This document shows, one piece after another, positions 41,654 to 50,450 of a stretch of DNA of 54,716 bases. The DNA is from Oscillospiraceae bacterium. GTDB lineage: Bacteria > Bacillota > Clostridia > Oscillospirales > Oscillospiraceae. Under the pieces are notes generated by a model that was not told the origin of the DNA, searched no databases, and was given only the letters and a program-made list of their open reading frames with translations. The number at the start of each line of letters is the position of its first letter. The stretch's first letter is position 1. Both the position numbers and the translations under genes were made by a program. The stretch lies in NCBI GenBank assembly GCA_015068125.1, contig SVLD01000011.1, positions 1 through 54,716 of the forward strand. The letters are read 5' to 3'.

Positions 41654-42640
41654 TCAAGGCTGGTCTGCCGGTTTCACCAACCGGCAGACCAGTCCTTCCA
41701 GCAACCCACTGCAGGGAAGCAGCAGGGCAGTGCCGGTAAGGTTGAAAATGGTGTGACACACGGCGATGCCAACATGGGTGGCGCTGTGTACAAAAATCGC
41801 CGGCGATGCCAGCAGATCCACCAGCCAAAACAGAACCAGGCACACCGCTGCGCCAATGACATTGAACAAAAGATGCACCGTGGCCGCCCGCCGGGCGTTG
41901 GTGCTGGTACCGATGGAGGACAGAAGCGCGGTGACGCAGGTGCCGATGTTCTGCCCCAGGATAATGGGAAATGCGGCGGCGTAGGTGACGCTTCCCGTGG
42001 TGGACAGCGCCTGCAAAATACCCACAGAAGCGGAACTGGACTGCACAATGGCAGTCAGCACCGCCCCGGCCAGCACCCCTAAGATAGGGTTGGCAAACAG
42101 CAAAAACAAGTCGGTAAACCAGGCTTCGTCCTTCAGCCCCGCCACCGCGTCGGACATGGTATCCATGCCGAACATCAGCACCGCAAAGCCCAGCAAGATC
42201 AGTCCCAGATCTTTTTTCTTGCCGTTTTTCAGGAACATATAGAAAATAATGCCGATCAGTGCCAGCACCGGGGTGAAGGATGTGGGCTTCAGAAGCTGCA
42301 GGAAAAAGCTGCCGCCCTCGATCCCCCCCAGACTCAGCAGCCAGCTTGTGATCGTGGTGCCCACATTGGCACCCATGATGACATGGATGGCCTGGGAAAG
42401 AGTCATAAGGCCGGAATTGACAAAGCCCACTACCATGACGGTAGTTGCCGACGAGCTTTGGATCGCGGCAGTGACCCCTGCGCCGGTAAGAAAGCCCAGG
42501 GCCTTGCCGGTGGTGAGCCGGGAGAGAAGCTCCTGCAGGCTGCTGCCTGTCCGGCGTTCCAGCGCCTCCCCCATGAGATGCATGCCGAAAAGAAACAGAG
42601 ATAATCCGCCGATGAGGGTGAGAATGTCGAAAATGTCCAT
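41654..42640 (-). CDS. Na/Pi cotransporter family protein, compact form
   Basis: An NptA/YjbB-type phosphate symporter or exporter of the membrane. The two QSSSATT/QSSSASV repeat signatures (about residues 60 and 207), each followed by a GANVGTT or GQNIGTC motif, mark the inverted-repeat transport core. Eight or so membrane segments fill the 328 residues. Most relatives are about 550 residues and end in a PhoU-like domain, which is absent here. The ATG lies at 42640; a weak GGAT site precedes it. Confidence 0.85.
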   Translation of the reverse strand: MDIFDILTLIGGLSLFLFGMHLMGEALERRTGSSLQELLSRLTTGKALGFLTGAGVTAAIQSSSATTVMVVGFVNSGLMTLSQAIHVIMGANVGTTITSWLLSLGGIEGGSFFLQLLKPTSFTPVLALIGIIFYMFLKNGKKKDLGLILLGFAVLMFGMDTMSDAVAGLKDEAWFTDLFLLFANPILGVLAGAVLTAIVQSSSASVGILQALSTTGSVTYAAAFPIILGQNIGTCVTALLSSIGTSTNARRAATVHLLFNVIGAAVCLVLFWLVDLLASPAIFVHSATHVGIAVCHTIFNLTGTALLLPCSGLLEGLVCRLVKPADQP

Positions 42641-42694
42641 AGCTGTGGCGATCCTTTCAGAAAGTACAGCTATAGTATGCGGAAAATTCTGCCG

Positions 42695-43975
42695 TTAATC
42701 CGGGGTTGCCAGTCGGCGGCAGGCATTGGCCAGGGCACCCAGAGTGCTGCAGGAGATCATGGTGCAGCCCGAGGCCATGACCTGGGTGCTGCGGAGATAA
42801 TTCCAGCGATTTTCCGGAATGGGGTTGAGCCAGATAACCTTGCCGCAAAGATGCTTTGCTTTCATCAGCGCGTCGAAGGAGCGGCGGGTCTCCACGGTCT
42901 TGGTGTCGGAAAGTATGATCAAGGTGGTGGAATCCGTAAGAATCGGGGGCCGCTGGTCGGTAAGGTGTTCCAGGGCGTTGGCCAGGTTGGTTCCCTTGCC
43001 ATAGATGCCGCTGCGGCTGACATAGTCCCGGAACAGATCCATATTCTGCAGGCTGAAAGCATCGGCCTGGACAGCGGACTCGGAAAAAAGGAACACCTTG
43101 GAGCTTTCCGAGGCTTGATTCAGGGACTGGATAAACCGCAGGGCGAATTCCGAAAACTGGATCATAGAGCCGGAAACGTCGCAGAGGATCACCATGTGCC
43201 GCCGGCGGCGGGGTTTTTTCTTATATTTCAGCCGGTAAAAGGTACCGCCGGTTTCCAGACCCTTGCGAATGGTTTTCCGAAAATCAAGCACGCCGCTGCG
43301 GCCGGAGCGCTTGTTTCTGGCGGCAAGCTCGGCGTTGATCTGCTGGGCGATGGTCTGGATCATGGAGATGGCCTTGGGGATCTCCTCGTCACGAAATTCA
43401 GAAATATCCCGGAATAGCAGACCGATTTCCGGATCGGCCGCCGCGGCGCTGGTGGCGGCGTCCTCCATGCGCATCTGCTGCTCCAGCAGGGATTTGGTGA
43501 ACACACTGTGGATAAAGTTGCCGTACAGCTCCGGGCTTCGCTCGGCGCTGTTTTTGTATTTATCAAGGAAATCCAGCAGCCGCTGCCGCTCGGATTCCGG
43601 CATGGAAGCGAAGGTGGTGCGCTGATCCTCGCTGAGCATCATGGGCTGGCCGTTGACCTGGAGCTGCTCCTGGGAGGCGGCGCGAATGGCCTCTACCTCC
43701 GCGTCTTTTTGGGCCTGCTCCCGAGCAAGGGCCCGCATGACATCCTCGCTGACAAAAAACCCGTCGAAAACCCGGTCAAAAATCAGTTGTTCCTCCCGGG
43801 ATTTGGCGTAGATGGCGCATAAGGCTTCCTTGACGGTCTGCCGGTCGGAAAAGCCCAGATCGATGAGGATCTTGCAGGCATCGGCGGTTTCCCGGTGGCT
43901 GGCGTTGACGCCTTCTAAGCGAAGCATCCGGGAAAAAGCGGCCATTTTTTCCAGATAGACCTGATGGTCATCCAT
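42695..43975 (-). CDS. VWA domain protein, CoxE-like partner of MoxR ATPase
   Basis: The 426-residue protein has a helical N-terminal half and a C-terminal von Willebrand A domain with the metal site DVSGSM (about residue 272) and SDTKTVE-type later Asp (about 361). CoxE-type VWA proteins act with MoxR AAA+ ATPases as chaperones that insert metals or assemble complexes. The gene follows the MoxR gene with an 8-base overlap, which supports a MoxR-VWA pair. The ATG at 43975 has GGAGG eight bases upstream. The client protein is unknown. Confidence 0.85.
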   Translation of the reverse strand: MDDHQVYLEKMAAFSRMLRLEGVNASHRETADACKILIDLGFSDRQTVKEALCAIYAKSREEQLIFDRVFDGFFVSEDVMRALAREQAQKDAEVEAIRAASQEQLQVNGQPMMLSEDQRTTFASMPESERQRLLDFLDKYKNSAERSPELYGNFIHSVFTKSLLEQQMRMEDAATSAAAADPEIGLLFRDISEFRDEEIPKAISMIQTIAQQINAELAARNKRSGRSGVLDFRKTIRKGLETGGTFYRLKYKKKPRRRRHMVILCDVSGSMIQFSEFALRFIQSLNQASESSKVFLFSESAVQADAFSLQNMDLFRDYVSRSGIYGKGTNLANALEHLTDQRPPILTDSTTLIILSDTKTVETRRSFDALMKAKHLCGKVIWLNPIPENRWNYLRSTQVMASGCTMISCSTLGALANACRRLATPD

Positions 43976-44867
43976 GGTGGTGACCTCCGCAGTTGTGGCC
44001 GCAGGTGCAGGATTCCTGCTTTTCGGGGACGGTGTCGCCCATGGCGGCAATATCCTCGCTGTTTTTCAGAATAAATCCGGCGGTGCGCCGCAGGGCGTCG
44101 GGGGTCAGTTCCCGGATGCCCAGAGCATCCAATGCGGCAGCCCAGTCCAAAGTTTCGGCGATGGAGGGCTTTTTCAAAATGGCTTCGTTTGCGCGCAGCT
44201 GCTGGACTGCCAGGGCTACCTGGGCGCAGAGCTTGTCGTCCACATGGGGCAGCTTGGCCCGGAGGATGGACAATTCCTTTTCCATATCCGGGTACTCGAT
44301 GTAGAGATAGGCGCAACGGCGGCGTAGGGCCTCGGACAGGGGACGGGCCCGGTTGGAGGTCAGCACCACAAAGGGGATGGTGTTGGCCTTGACGGTGCCG
44401 ATTTCCGGAATGGAAACCTGCATATCCGACAGCAGCTCCAGGAGGAAGGCTTCAAATTCTTCGTCGGCCTTGTCGATTTCGTCGATGAGCAGAACCACAG
44501 GCTTTTCGCTGCGGATGGATTGCAGCAGTGGGCGTTCCAGGAGATATTCATCCCGGAACAGAGAGTCCGTCAGATCGGACTTGTTGCTGTCGTCCTTGTT
44601 GATCTGGATGGCCAGCAGCTGCTTCTGGTAGTTCCACTCGTAGAGCGCTTTGCTTTCGTCCAGGCCTTCGTAGCACTGCAGCCGGACCAGATCCCGATCC
44701 AGGGCAGCTGCCATGACTTTGGCTACCTCGGTTTTACCCACGCCGGCAGCGCCTTCGATAAGCAGGGGGCGGCCGAGAGTCAGGGCGACATATAAAACAG
44801 TGGCCAGGGTGTCATCATAGATATAATGGGCCTGGTCCATTTTGGATTTTAAGGTTTGCAGATCCAT
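43968..44867 (-). CDS. MoxR-family AAA+ ATPase
   Basis: An ATP-driven chaperone of 299 residues. Walker A is GAAGVGKTEVAK (about 39-50), Walker B LLIDEIDKADEE (about 126-137), sensor 1 VLTSNRARPL (about 170) and arginine finger RRRCAYLY (about 184). The C-terminal end is rich in metal ligands (CTCGHNCGGHHHG), not usual in MoxR, and may bind zinc or nickel. The ATG at 44867 follows AGGTGATCG. It is the first gene of the pair with the VWA protein. Confidence 0.88.
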   Translation of the reverse strand: MDLQTLKSKMDQAHYIYDDTLATVLYVALTLGRPLLIEGAAGVGKTEVAKVMAAALDRDLVRLQCYEGLDESKALYEWNYQKQLLAIQINKDDSNKSDLTDSLFRDEYLLERPLLQSIRSEKPVVLLIDEIDKADEEFEAFLLELLSDMQVSIPEIGTVKANTIPFVVLTSNRARPLSEALRRRCAYLYIEYPDMEKELSILRAKLPHVDDKLCAQVALAVQQLRANEAILKKPSIAETLDWAAALDALGIRELTPDALRRTAGFILKNSEDIAAMGDTVPEKQESCTCGHNCGGHHHG

Positions 44868-45142
44868 ACGATCACCTCGCGTTTTTTCTTTGATTATAGC
44901 AGATTTTGGCGGCTGGCGCAATGGAAGAAATGGCAGAAAAAAGCAGAATCCAGCACTTTTTCCAAAACGGTGTAGTAATGGTAAAAAATACCAAATAATT
45001 AAGACGAAATGTTAAAATTTGGACTATTGACGGGGAGTATATGCGCATAATAGAATAGCGAAGTTCGTTGCGGTAATTCAAAACGCAACAGCGAATTTGG
45101 CACAAACCCCGTTTAAAACGCACCATACAGGAGGAAACTAAC
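44868..45142. promoter_or_regulatory. Divergent spacer with malE promoter and leader hairpin
   Basis: The plus strand has TTGACG (45027-45032) and TAGAAT (45051-45056), spacer 18. Just downstream TTCGTTGCG (45064-45072) pairs with CGCAACAGCGAA (45084-45095) with a 3-base bulge; this could be an operator or RNA hairpin for the sugar operon. The left part is AT-rich and holds no gene. Confidence 0.5.
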
Positions 45143-46375
45143 ATGAAGAAGATATTGTCGCTGCTTCTGGCCGGCGCTATGACCGTGAGTCTGACCGCGG
45201 CCTGCGCATCGGAGCAGACCGGCGGTGAAGCCGAGAAGATGACCCTGAAGGTCTGGGGACCCAGCGAGGATCAGGACCCTGCCACCGGCAAGTGGCTCCA
45301 GACCACCTGCGAAAAGTTTAACCAGCTGAATCCCCAGTGGGACATCACCTTTGAGTACGGCGTCTGCGGCGAAAACGACGCAGGCAAAAAAGTTACCGCC
45401 GATGTGACCGCTGCGGCGGATGTGTATATGTACGCCAGCGATCAGCTGGGCATGCTGATGGATGCCCAGGCCCTGTCCCAGCTTGGCGGGCAGAATTTGC
45501 AGGCGGTTAAGGATAACAACTCTGAGGCCATGATTAACGCCGTGACCTACACCGACGGCGGCGTCTACGGCGTTCCTTTCAGCCCCAATACCTGGTTTTT
45601 GTACTACAACAAAAATACCTACACCGAGGAAGATGTAAAATCTCTGGAAACCATGCTCCAGAAGGGTAAGGTGGCTATGAATGTCACCGACGGCTGGTAT
45701 CTGGCGTCCTTCTATGTGGCCGGCGGCGGCACGCTGTTCGGGAATAAGGGCACCGACAGCGGCGCTGGCATCCAGTTCGGCGGCGATGCCGGTACGGCAG
45801 TCACCGATTATCTGGTGGACCTGATGGCCCACCCCAATTTTATCAACGACAAGGACAATAACGTGGGTCTGGGACTTATGACCACCGGCGGCTGTGATGC
45901 CTTTTTCTCCGGCACCTGGAAGGCGGCCGATGTAAAGGCGGCTCTGGGTGAGAATTACGCCGCTGCGGCGCTGCCTGCCATTACCATCAATGGTGAGCAG
46001 AAGCAGCTGCGTTCCTTTGCCGGCGCAAAGGCCATCGGCGTGAACCCCAACTGCAAGAACCAGAAGGCAGCCACCGCCCTGGCAGTATTTCTGGGCTCTC
46101 AGGAAGCCCAGCTTGCCCACTATGAGTTGCGGGGCGTTGCACCCTGCCACCCCAACCTGGTGGCCAATGAAAAGATCGCTGCCGACATCGCTGTGGCAGC
46201 CCAGGCGGCCACTGTGGCGACCACTGCCGTTGCCCAGCCCTCGCTGCCTGCAATGAACGACTTCTGGGCACCGGCTGTGAATTTCGGCAATGAGCTTGTC
46301 AACGGCACCGTTACCCATGCCAACGCCCGGGAAAAGACAGAGGCTTTTGTCAAGGCCATCAACGGCGGGCAATAA
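45143..46375 (+). CDS. malE: Sugar-binding lipoprotein of an ABC importer (MalE-like)
   Basis: The extracellular solute-binding protein (410 residues) catches the sugar for the MalF/MalG permease. The signal peptide MKKILSLLLAGAMTVSLTAAC ends in a lipobox LTAAC with lipid-modified Cys at residue 21 (motif shown in parts: MKKILSLLL and LTAAC). The mature chain starts with TLKVWGPSEDQD, typical of maltose/maltodextrin-binding proteins, and has GVPFSPNTWFLYYNKN near 134-149, as in that family. Maltodextrins fit, but galactan oligosaccharides are possible. RBS AGGAGG. No ATPase gene is in this operon. Confidence 0.88.
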   Translation: MKKILSLLLAGAMTVSLTAACASEQTGGEAEKMTLKVWGPSEDQDPATGKWLQTTCEKFNQLNPQWDITFEYGVCGENDAGKKVTADVTAAADVYMYASDQLGMLMDAQALSQLGGQNLQAVKDNNSEAMINAVTYTDGGVYGVPFSPNTWFLYYNKNTYTEEDVKSLETMLQKGKVAMNVTDGWYLASFYVAGGGTLFGNKGTDSGAGIQFGGDAGTAVTDYLVDLMAHPNFINDKDNNVGLGLMTTGGCDAFFSGTWKAADVKAALGENYAAAALPAITINGEQKQLRSFAGAKAIGVNPNCKNQKAATALAVFLGSQEAQLAHYELRGVAPCHPNLVANEKIAADIAVAAQAATVATTAVAQPSLPAMNDFWAPAVNFGNELVNGTVTHANAREKTEAFVKAINGGQ

Positions 46376-46384
46376 CGCCAAGTA

Positions 46385-46432
46385 TCATGTCATTCCGAGC
46401 CAGCCTTCGGGCTGGTTCGCAATGACATTTTG
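46385..46432. repeat. Class C repeat hairpin between malE and malF
   Basis: GTCATTCCGAGCCAGCC and GGCTGGTTCGCAATGAC form a hairpin around TTCG; the ends match the CATTCCGAGC/GCAATGACA elements seen elsewhere in the window. It could lower downstream expression. Confidence 0.6.
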
Positions 46433-46466
46433 GTCATGCTTATCTTAAAAGAAGGGAGATGAGAAT

Positions 46467-47849
46467 ATGTTTGACGCGGCTTTGCCGGGAAGAAAAGAAA
46501 AATCCGCCACCTTGATAGGGGCGTTTAAAAACGGCGGCCCGGTCACCTGGCTTTCCAGCTTGATGATGGGACTGGGAAATTTGTTTGCCGGGCAGATCCT
46601 CCGGGGACTTTTGTTTCTGGCGGCCCAGGTGGGCTTTGCCGTGTATATGCTGACACCCCAGGGCGGCCTGCACTATCTGAGAATGCTCCCTGGTCTGGGA
46701 GAGCAGGCTCAGGGGAAGGTCTGGAATGAGGCTGAGGGAATCTATGAATATGTTCTCGGGGATCAGTCCCAGTTGATTTTGCTGTACGGTCTTGTGGCGG
46801 TGCTGCTTTCTGTGACTTTTGCGCTGATATGGCGTTGGTCTGTCATCGATGGTTACCGGGCGCTGGCGCAAAAAAGGGCCGGCGGCAAGGCGGATACCAT
46901 GAAAGCTGCCGCAAAGCGCCTTTTGGACAGCAATATCCATACCCTGCTTATGACACCTCCCTTAGCGGCGCTGCTGATCTTTACGGTAACGCCCCTGGTG
47001 TACATGATGTGTATGGCGTTTACCAATTACTCCACTGTGGGCGGCCATCTGGTGCTGTTTGACTGGGTTGGCTTTGAGAATTTCCGGAACATTCTGAGTT
47101 TTGGCTCTGCCGCGGGGCGGGAATTTTGGGGCGTTTTGAGCTGGACCCTTGTTTGGGCGTGCTTCGCCACATTCCTGAATTTTCTGCTGGGCACGCTGCT
47201 GGCCATGGTCATCAACCGCAAGTCCACCCGGTTGAAGGGATTTTGGCGGGGCTGTCTGTGTGTGACCATCGCCGTACCCCAGTTTGTATCCTTGCTGGCC
47301 ATCCGCACCATGCTCCAGGAAAACGGCGTGGTCAATATGCTGCTGGAGCAGTGGGGGCTCATCCCCCAGGATACGGCGCTGCCCTTCTTTACCAATACCA
47401 CCTGGGCGAGAGCGTCTGTGATCCTTATCAATCTCTGGGTGGGCATTCCCTACACCATCCTGCAGGTTACCGGTATATTGAAAAATGTTCCGACAGAGCA
47501 GTATGAAGCGGCCCGGCTGGACGGTGCCGGAGCGGTGCAGCAGTTTCGGAAAATCACACTGCCCTATATGCTCTTTGTGATGACTCCCTATCTCATCACC
47601 CAGTTCACCACCAATATCAATAATTTCAATGTGATCTATCTGCTTACCGGCGGTGCGCCACAAAGCATCGAAAATACTGCCGGGTCTACGGATCTACTGA
47701 TTACCTGGTTGTACAAGCTGTCGGTGGATCAGCAGAAATACAATATGGCGGCAGTTATCGGCATCCTCACATTCCTGGTGCTGTCGGTGGTGTCCCTGGT
47801 CACTTACCGCAGCAGCGGATCTTATAAAAACGAGGAGGGCTACAATTGA
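46467..47849 (+). CDS. malF: Sugar ABC transporter permease, MalF-like
   Basis: One of the two membrane subunits of the importer (460 residues, about eight hydrophobic segments). The cytoplasmic EAA loop that contacts the ATPase is clear: EQYEAARLDGAGAVQQFRKITLP (key EAARLDGAG, about residues 345-353). The N-terminal extension with two helices before the core (GNLFAGQILRGLLFLAAQVGF) is usual in Firmicutes MalF/GanP. RBS AAGGGAGATGAG. It overlaps malG by one base (TGATG). Confidence 0.9.
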   Translation: MFDAALPGRKEKSATLIGAFKNGGPVTWLSSLMMGLGNLFAGQILRGLLFLAAQVGFAVYMLTPQGGLHYLRMLPGLGEQAQGKVWNEAEGIYEYVLGDQSQLILLYGLVAVLLSVTFALIWRWSVIDGYRALAQKRAGGKADTMKAAAKRLLDSNIHTLLMTPPLAALLIFTVTPLVYMMCMAFTNYSTVGGHLVLFDWVGFENFRNILSFGSAAGREFWGVLSWTLVWACFATFLNFLLGTLLAMVINRKSTRLKGFWRGCLCVTIAVPQFVSLLAIRTMLQENGVVNMLLEQWGLIPQDTALPFFTNTTWARASVILINLWVGIPYTILQVTGILKNVPTEQYEAARLDGAGAVQQFRKITLPYMLFVMTPYLITQFTTNINNFNVIYLLTGGAPQSIENTAGSTDLLITWLYKLSVDQQKYNMAAVIGILTFLVLSVVSLVTYRSSGSYKNEEGYN

Positions 47850-48700
47850 TGGCAAAGACAAAGAAAAAAGCGGCAAATGCCCTGGCGCATACATTCCTGG
47901 CGGTGATATGCATTGTGTGGTTGCTGCCCCTTGCCTGGGTGGTGCTCCACAGCTTCCGTCAGGAGCCGGGGCCTTACACCGAAACCTTTCTGCCCCAGAA
48001 TTACACCCTGGATAATTATAAGGTGCTGTTTACCGACAAATCCATCATGGATTTTCCCCGGATGTTCTTCAATACGTTTGTCGTAGCTTGCTTCACCTGC
48101 GCAGTAAGCACCTTTTTTGTGCTGAGCGTGGCCTACTGCACCAGCCGGCTGCGGTTTAAGTTCCGCAAACCCTTTATGAACCTTGCCATGGTTGTTACCC
48201 TGTTCCCCGGGTTTATGTCCATGGTGGCGGTATACTTTATATTAAAGGCTTTGGGACTGACGGAGGGGGCGATGATCCCGGTGGCGCTGGTGATCTGCTT
48301 CTCTGCTGGCGCCGGGGCGGGATTTTATATGATGAAGGGCTATATGGACACCATCCCCAAGGCGTTGGATGAAGCGGCGTATCTGGACGGCGCCACCCGT
48401 TGGCAGACCTACACCCGAATCACCCTGCCCCTGTGCAAGCCGATGATCGTGTATCAGATCATCACCTCCTTTATGGTTCCCTGGGTGGATTTTGTGGTGG
48501 CACGGCTGATTACCGGGGCAAATTCCAAGTATTTTACTGTGTCTATCGGACTGTGGAATATGCTGGAGAAGGAGTACGCCTTTCGGTGGTTCACCCGATT
48601 CTGTGCCGGAGCGGTACTGGTGTCCATTCCTATCGCAATTTTGTTTATGTACACGCAGCGATTTTATCAGGAAGCCATGAGCGGCAGTGTAAAGGGGTAA
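47849..48700 (+). CDS. malG: Sugar ABC transporter permease, MalG-like
   Basis: The second membrane subunit (283 residues, six segments). The EAA motif is KALDEAAYLDGATRWQTYTRITLP (key DEAAYLDGA, about residues 171-179). The ending FLQRFYQEAMSGSVKG type (here YTQRFYQEAMSGSVKG) is typical of MalG. The ATG overlaps the malF stop; AGGAGG stands ten bases upstream, and a TTG three bases before is a possible alternative start. The MalK/MsmX ATPase must come from elsewhere in the genome. Confidence 0.9.
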   Translation: MAKTKKKAANALAHTFLAVICIVWLLPLAWVVLHSFRQEPGPYTETFLPQNYTLDNYKVLFTDKSIMDFPRMFFNTFVVACFTCAVSTFFVLSVAYCTSRLRFKFRKPFMNLAMVVTLFPGFMSMVAVYFILKALGLTEGAMIPVALVICFSAGAGAGFYMMKGYMDTIPKALDEAAYLDGATRWQTYTRITLPLCKPMIVYQIITSFMVPWVDFVVARLITGANSKYFTVSIGLWNMLEKEYAFRWFTRFCAGAVLVSIPIAILFMYTQRFYQEAMSGSVKG

Positions 48701-48704
48701 GGAT

Positions 48705-49421
48705 ATGACGAAAAAGCATCTTCGGGTCTGGGGCTTTTTCTGCGTGGCTCTGGGCATTGTCAGTCAATGTCTGATCCGGGGTGGAATTTTGAAGCTCCGG
48801 GGGATGTCCTCCCCGGAGCTTTTGGAGCTGATGGAGCGTTCGCCGGAAAGCATGCTGTGGATCACAATTTCTCTGGCGCTGCAGGCGCTGGAAAGCTGTG
48901 CCATTCCGATTTTCGCTTTTCTGCTGGTGAAAGGCTTCTGCGAAGCCGAGAATGTTCGCAAATATTTTTGCCGGATCGTGGCGGTGGCGGTGGCCAGCGA
49001 GATTCCGTACAATCTGGCCTTTTCCGGCGTGCTTTTGGATCCCGGTTCCCGAAATCCGGCCTTTGCCCTGGCACTGGGGGCGGGGATGCTGTGGCTTTGG
49101 CGATATTTCAGTGGAAACAACGGATTCATCAAGGTGGCGATTGCCCTGGCGGCGGTACTTTGGTGTGGCATGCTGGGCATTGTTCATGGGCCTTTTGTCA
49201 TCGCTATGACCGCGGTGATATGGTTTTCCCAGGGGAAAGCGTATGCAACGCTGCTTAGCTGTGGCGCCGCGGCGCTGGGGGCAGCGCTGTCGCCCTTTTA
49301 TTTGGCGGCGCCCCTGGGTGTGGCGGCGGTGCATTTTTATAGGGAAGAGGAGGGGAACCCGGTTTCCTTGCTGTGCTACCCCTTGTTCCTTTTGGCGGGC
49401 TTTGCCGCTACATTATTATAA
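48705..49421 (+). CDS. TraX-family membrane protein
   Basis: A polytopic membrane protein of 238 residues with about seven hydrophobic segments. The stretch CAIPIFAFLLVKGFCEAENVRKYFCRI (key part IPIFAFLLVKGF) followed by ASEIPYNLAF matches TraX-like proteins, whose F-plasmid founder acetylates pilin; most chromosomal members are uncharacterised and may be acyltransferases. It starts four bases after malG, so it is probably in the sugar operon, though a functional link is not evident. A terminator follows. Confidence 0.75.
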   Translation: MTKKHLRVWGFFCVALGIVSQCLIRGGILKLRGMSSPELLELMERSPESMLWITISLALQALESCAIPIFAFLLVKGFCEAENVRKYFCRIVAVAVASEIPYNLAFSGVLLDPGSRNPAFALALGAGMLWLWRYFSGNNGFIKVAIALAAVLWCGMLGIVHGPFVIAMTAVIWFSQGKAYATLLSCGAAALGAALSPFYLAAPLGVAAVHFYREEEGNPVSLLCYPLFLLAGFAATLL

Positions 49422-49447
49422 TTATAATAAGGAAGTGAAGCTGTGTC

Positions 49448-49478
49448 TGCATCCCGGTAATGCCGGGGTGCATTTTTT
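49448..49478 (+). terminator. Terminator of the sugar-uptake operon
   Basis: TGCATCCCGG pairs with CCGGGGTGCA (one G-U) around a 5-base loop and is followed by TTTTTT. Confidence 0.8.
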
Positions 49479-49582
49479 GATATATCCGAAAAACGATGGA
49501 TTTCCCGGGCGGTTAGCGCTAAACTTATATAAAATCAGGCGGTGGGGAGGTGGAAAAATCAAAATTTTGCGCAGTTTTGTAG

Positions 49583-49611
49583 TTGACATTTGCACAAAAA
49601 AGATTTATACT
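49583..49611 (+). promoter_or_regulatory. Promoter of the TGD-anchored protein gene
   Basis: Perfect TTGACA (49583-49588) and TATACT (49606-49611) with a 17-base spacer, giving an 80-base leader. Confidence 0.7.
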
Positions 49612-49696
49612 TATCTAAACTACTATACCCTTAGCGTGGGCGAGTGCCCCGTTTCGTATTAGAAACCCTATTCCAAAAATGATGGAGATGAGCATT

Positions 49697-50410
49697 ATGA
49701 GAAGAATTGTCTGTATCCTCATAGCTGTGACGGCCTGCCTGTCCCTGGCAGTAACTGCTCTGGCAGCTGATGTTATGACACCCAGCGTTCCGTCCAAGGA
49801 TGCCCCTACCATTGTGCCCGGTGTGGATGATGTGGGCGATCCCGTCATCGGTGAGATCGTTGACGGCAAGGATAATAATGTCGATTTTATTGTAGAAGAC
49901 TGCCTGATCGTCACTCCTGTTTCTCAGGCCAATACTTCTGACAAAATTCCCGAGGAAGCCAGACAGACTCTGCTGTCTGTTTATGAGCAGCTCTCCAACG
50001 GTACCATGAAGCTGCCCTATGAAGAAGGGGTAGACCCCAACAAGATGGTCATCAAGGATCTGTTCGACGTAAGTTGGGGCTGTGTAGATCATGAAGAGAT
50101 GGTTGAGGAGGAAGCTAACTATATCAAGCTGACCCTGGATGCCGATGTCAAGGCAAACACTGCTGTGGTCGTCATGGTTTATGATGACGGTCAATGGTAT
50201 GAGGCACAGTCTGTTGTCAACAACGGCGACGGCACGATCTCTGTTGTTATGGACAATGTTGGTATTGTGGCTATCTCCGTTCCTACCGACAGCATTTCTG
50301 AAACCGGCGACAAGGCAGACCTGACTCTGTGGACTGTCCTGCTGGCTGTTTCCGCAGTGGCTCTGGTGGCCCTGGTGGTCTTCCGCCGCCGCGGTAATGT
50401 GGAAAGATAA
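49697..50410 (+). CDS. Secreted protein with C-terminal TGD-type membrane/cell-wall anchor
   Basis: I do not recognise the core domain. The 237-residue protein has a signal peptide (MRRIVCILIAVTACLSLAVTALAA) (parts: basic MRR, hydrophobic core, ALA-A cleavage near 24), an acidic middle region of about 170 residues, then SETGDKADLTLW, a hydrophobic helix and an RRRG tail. The TGD-helix-Arg tail resembles the sorting signals of Clostridia surface proteins (sortase or related anchoring). The ATG at 49697 follows GGAGATGAG. An LCP ligase gene follows 40 bases later, which fits a cell-surface role. Confidence 0.7.
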   Translation: MRRIVCILIAVTACLSLAVTALAADVMTPSVPSKDAPTIVPGVDDVGDPVIGEIVDGKDNNVDFIVEDCLIVTPVSQANTSDKIPEEARQTLLSVYEQLSNGTMKLPYEEGVDPNKMVIKDLFDVSWGCVDHEEMVEEEANYIKLTLDADVKANTAVVVMVYDDGQWYEAQSVVNNGDGTISVVMDNVGIVAISVPTDSISETGDKADLTLWTVLLAVSAVALVALVVFRRRGNVER

Positions 50411-50450
50411 AATTATCGCATACAATTAATTATATAGGAGAGAATGTGCT

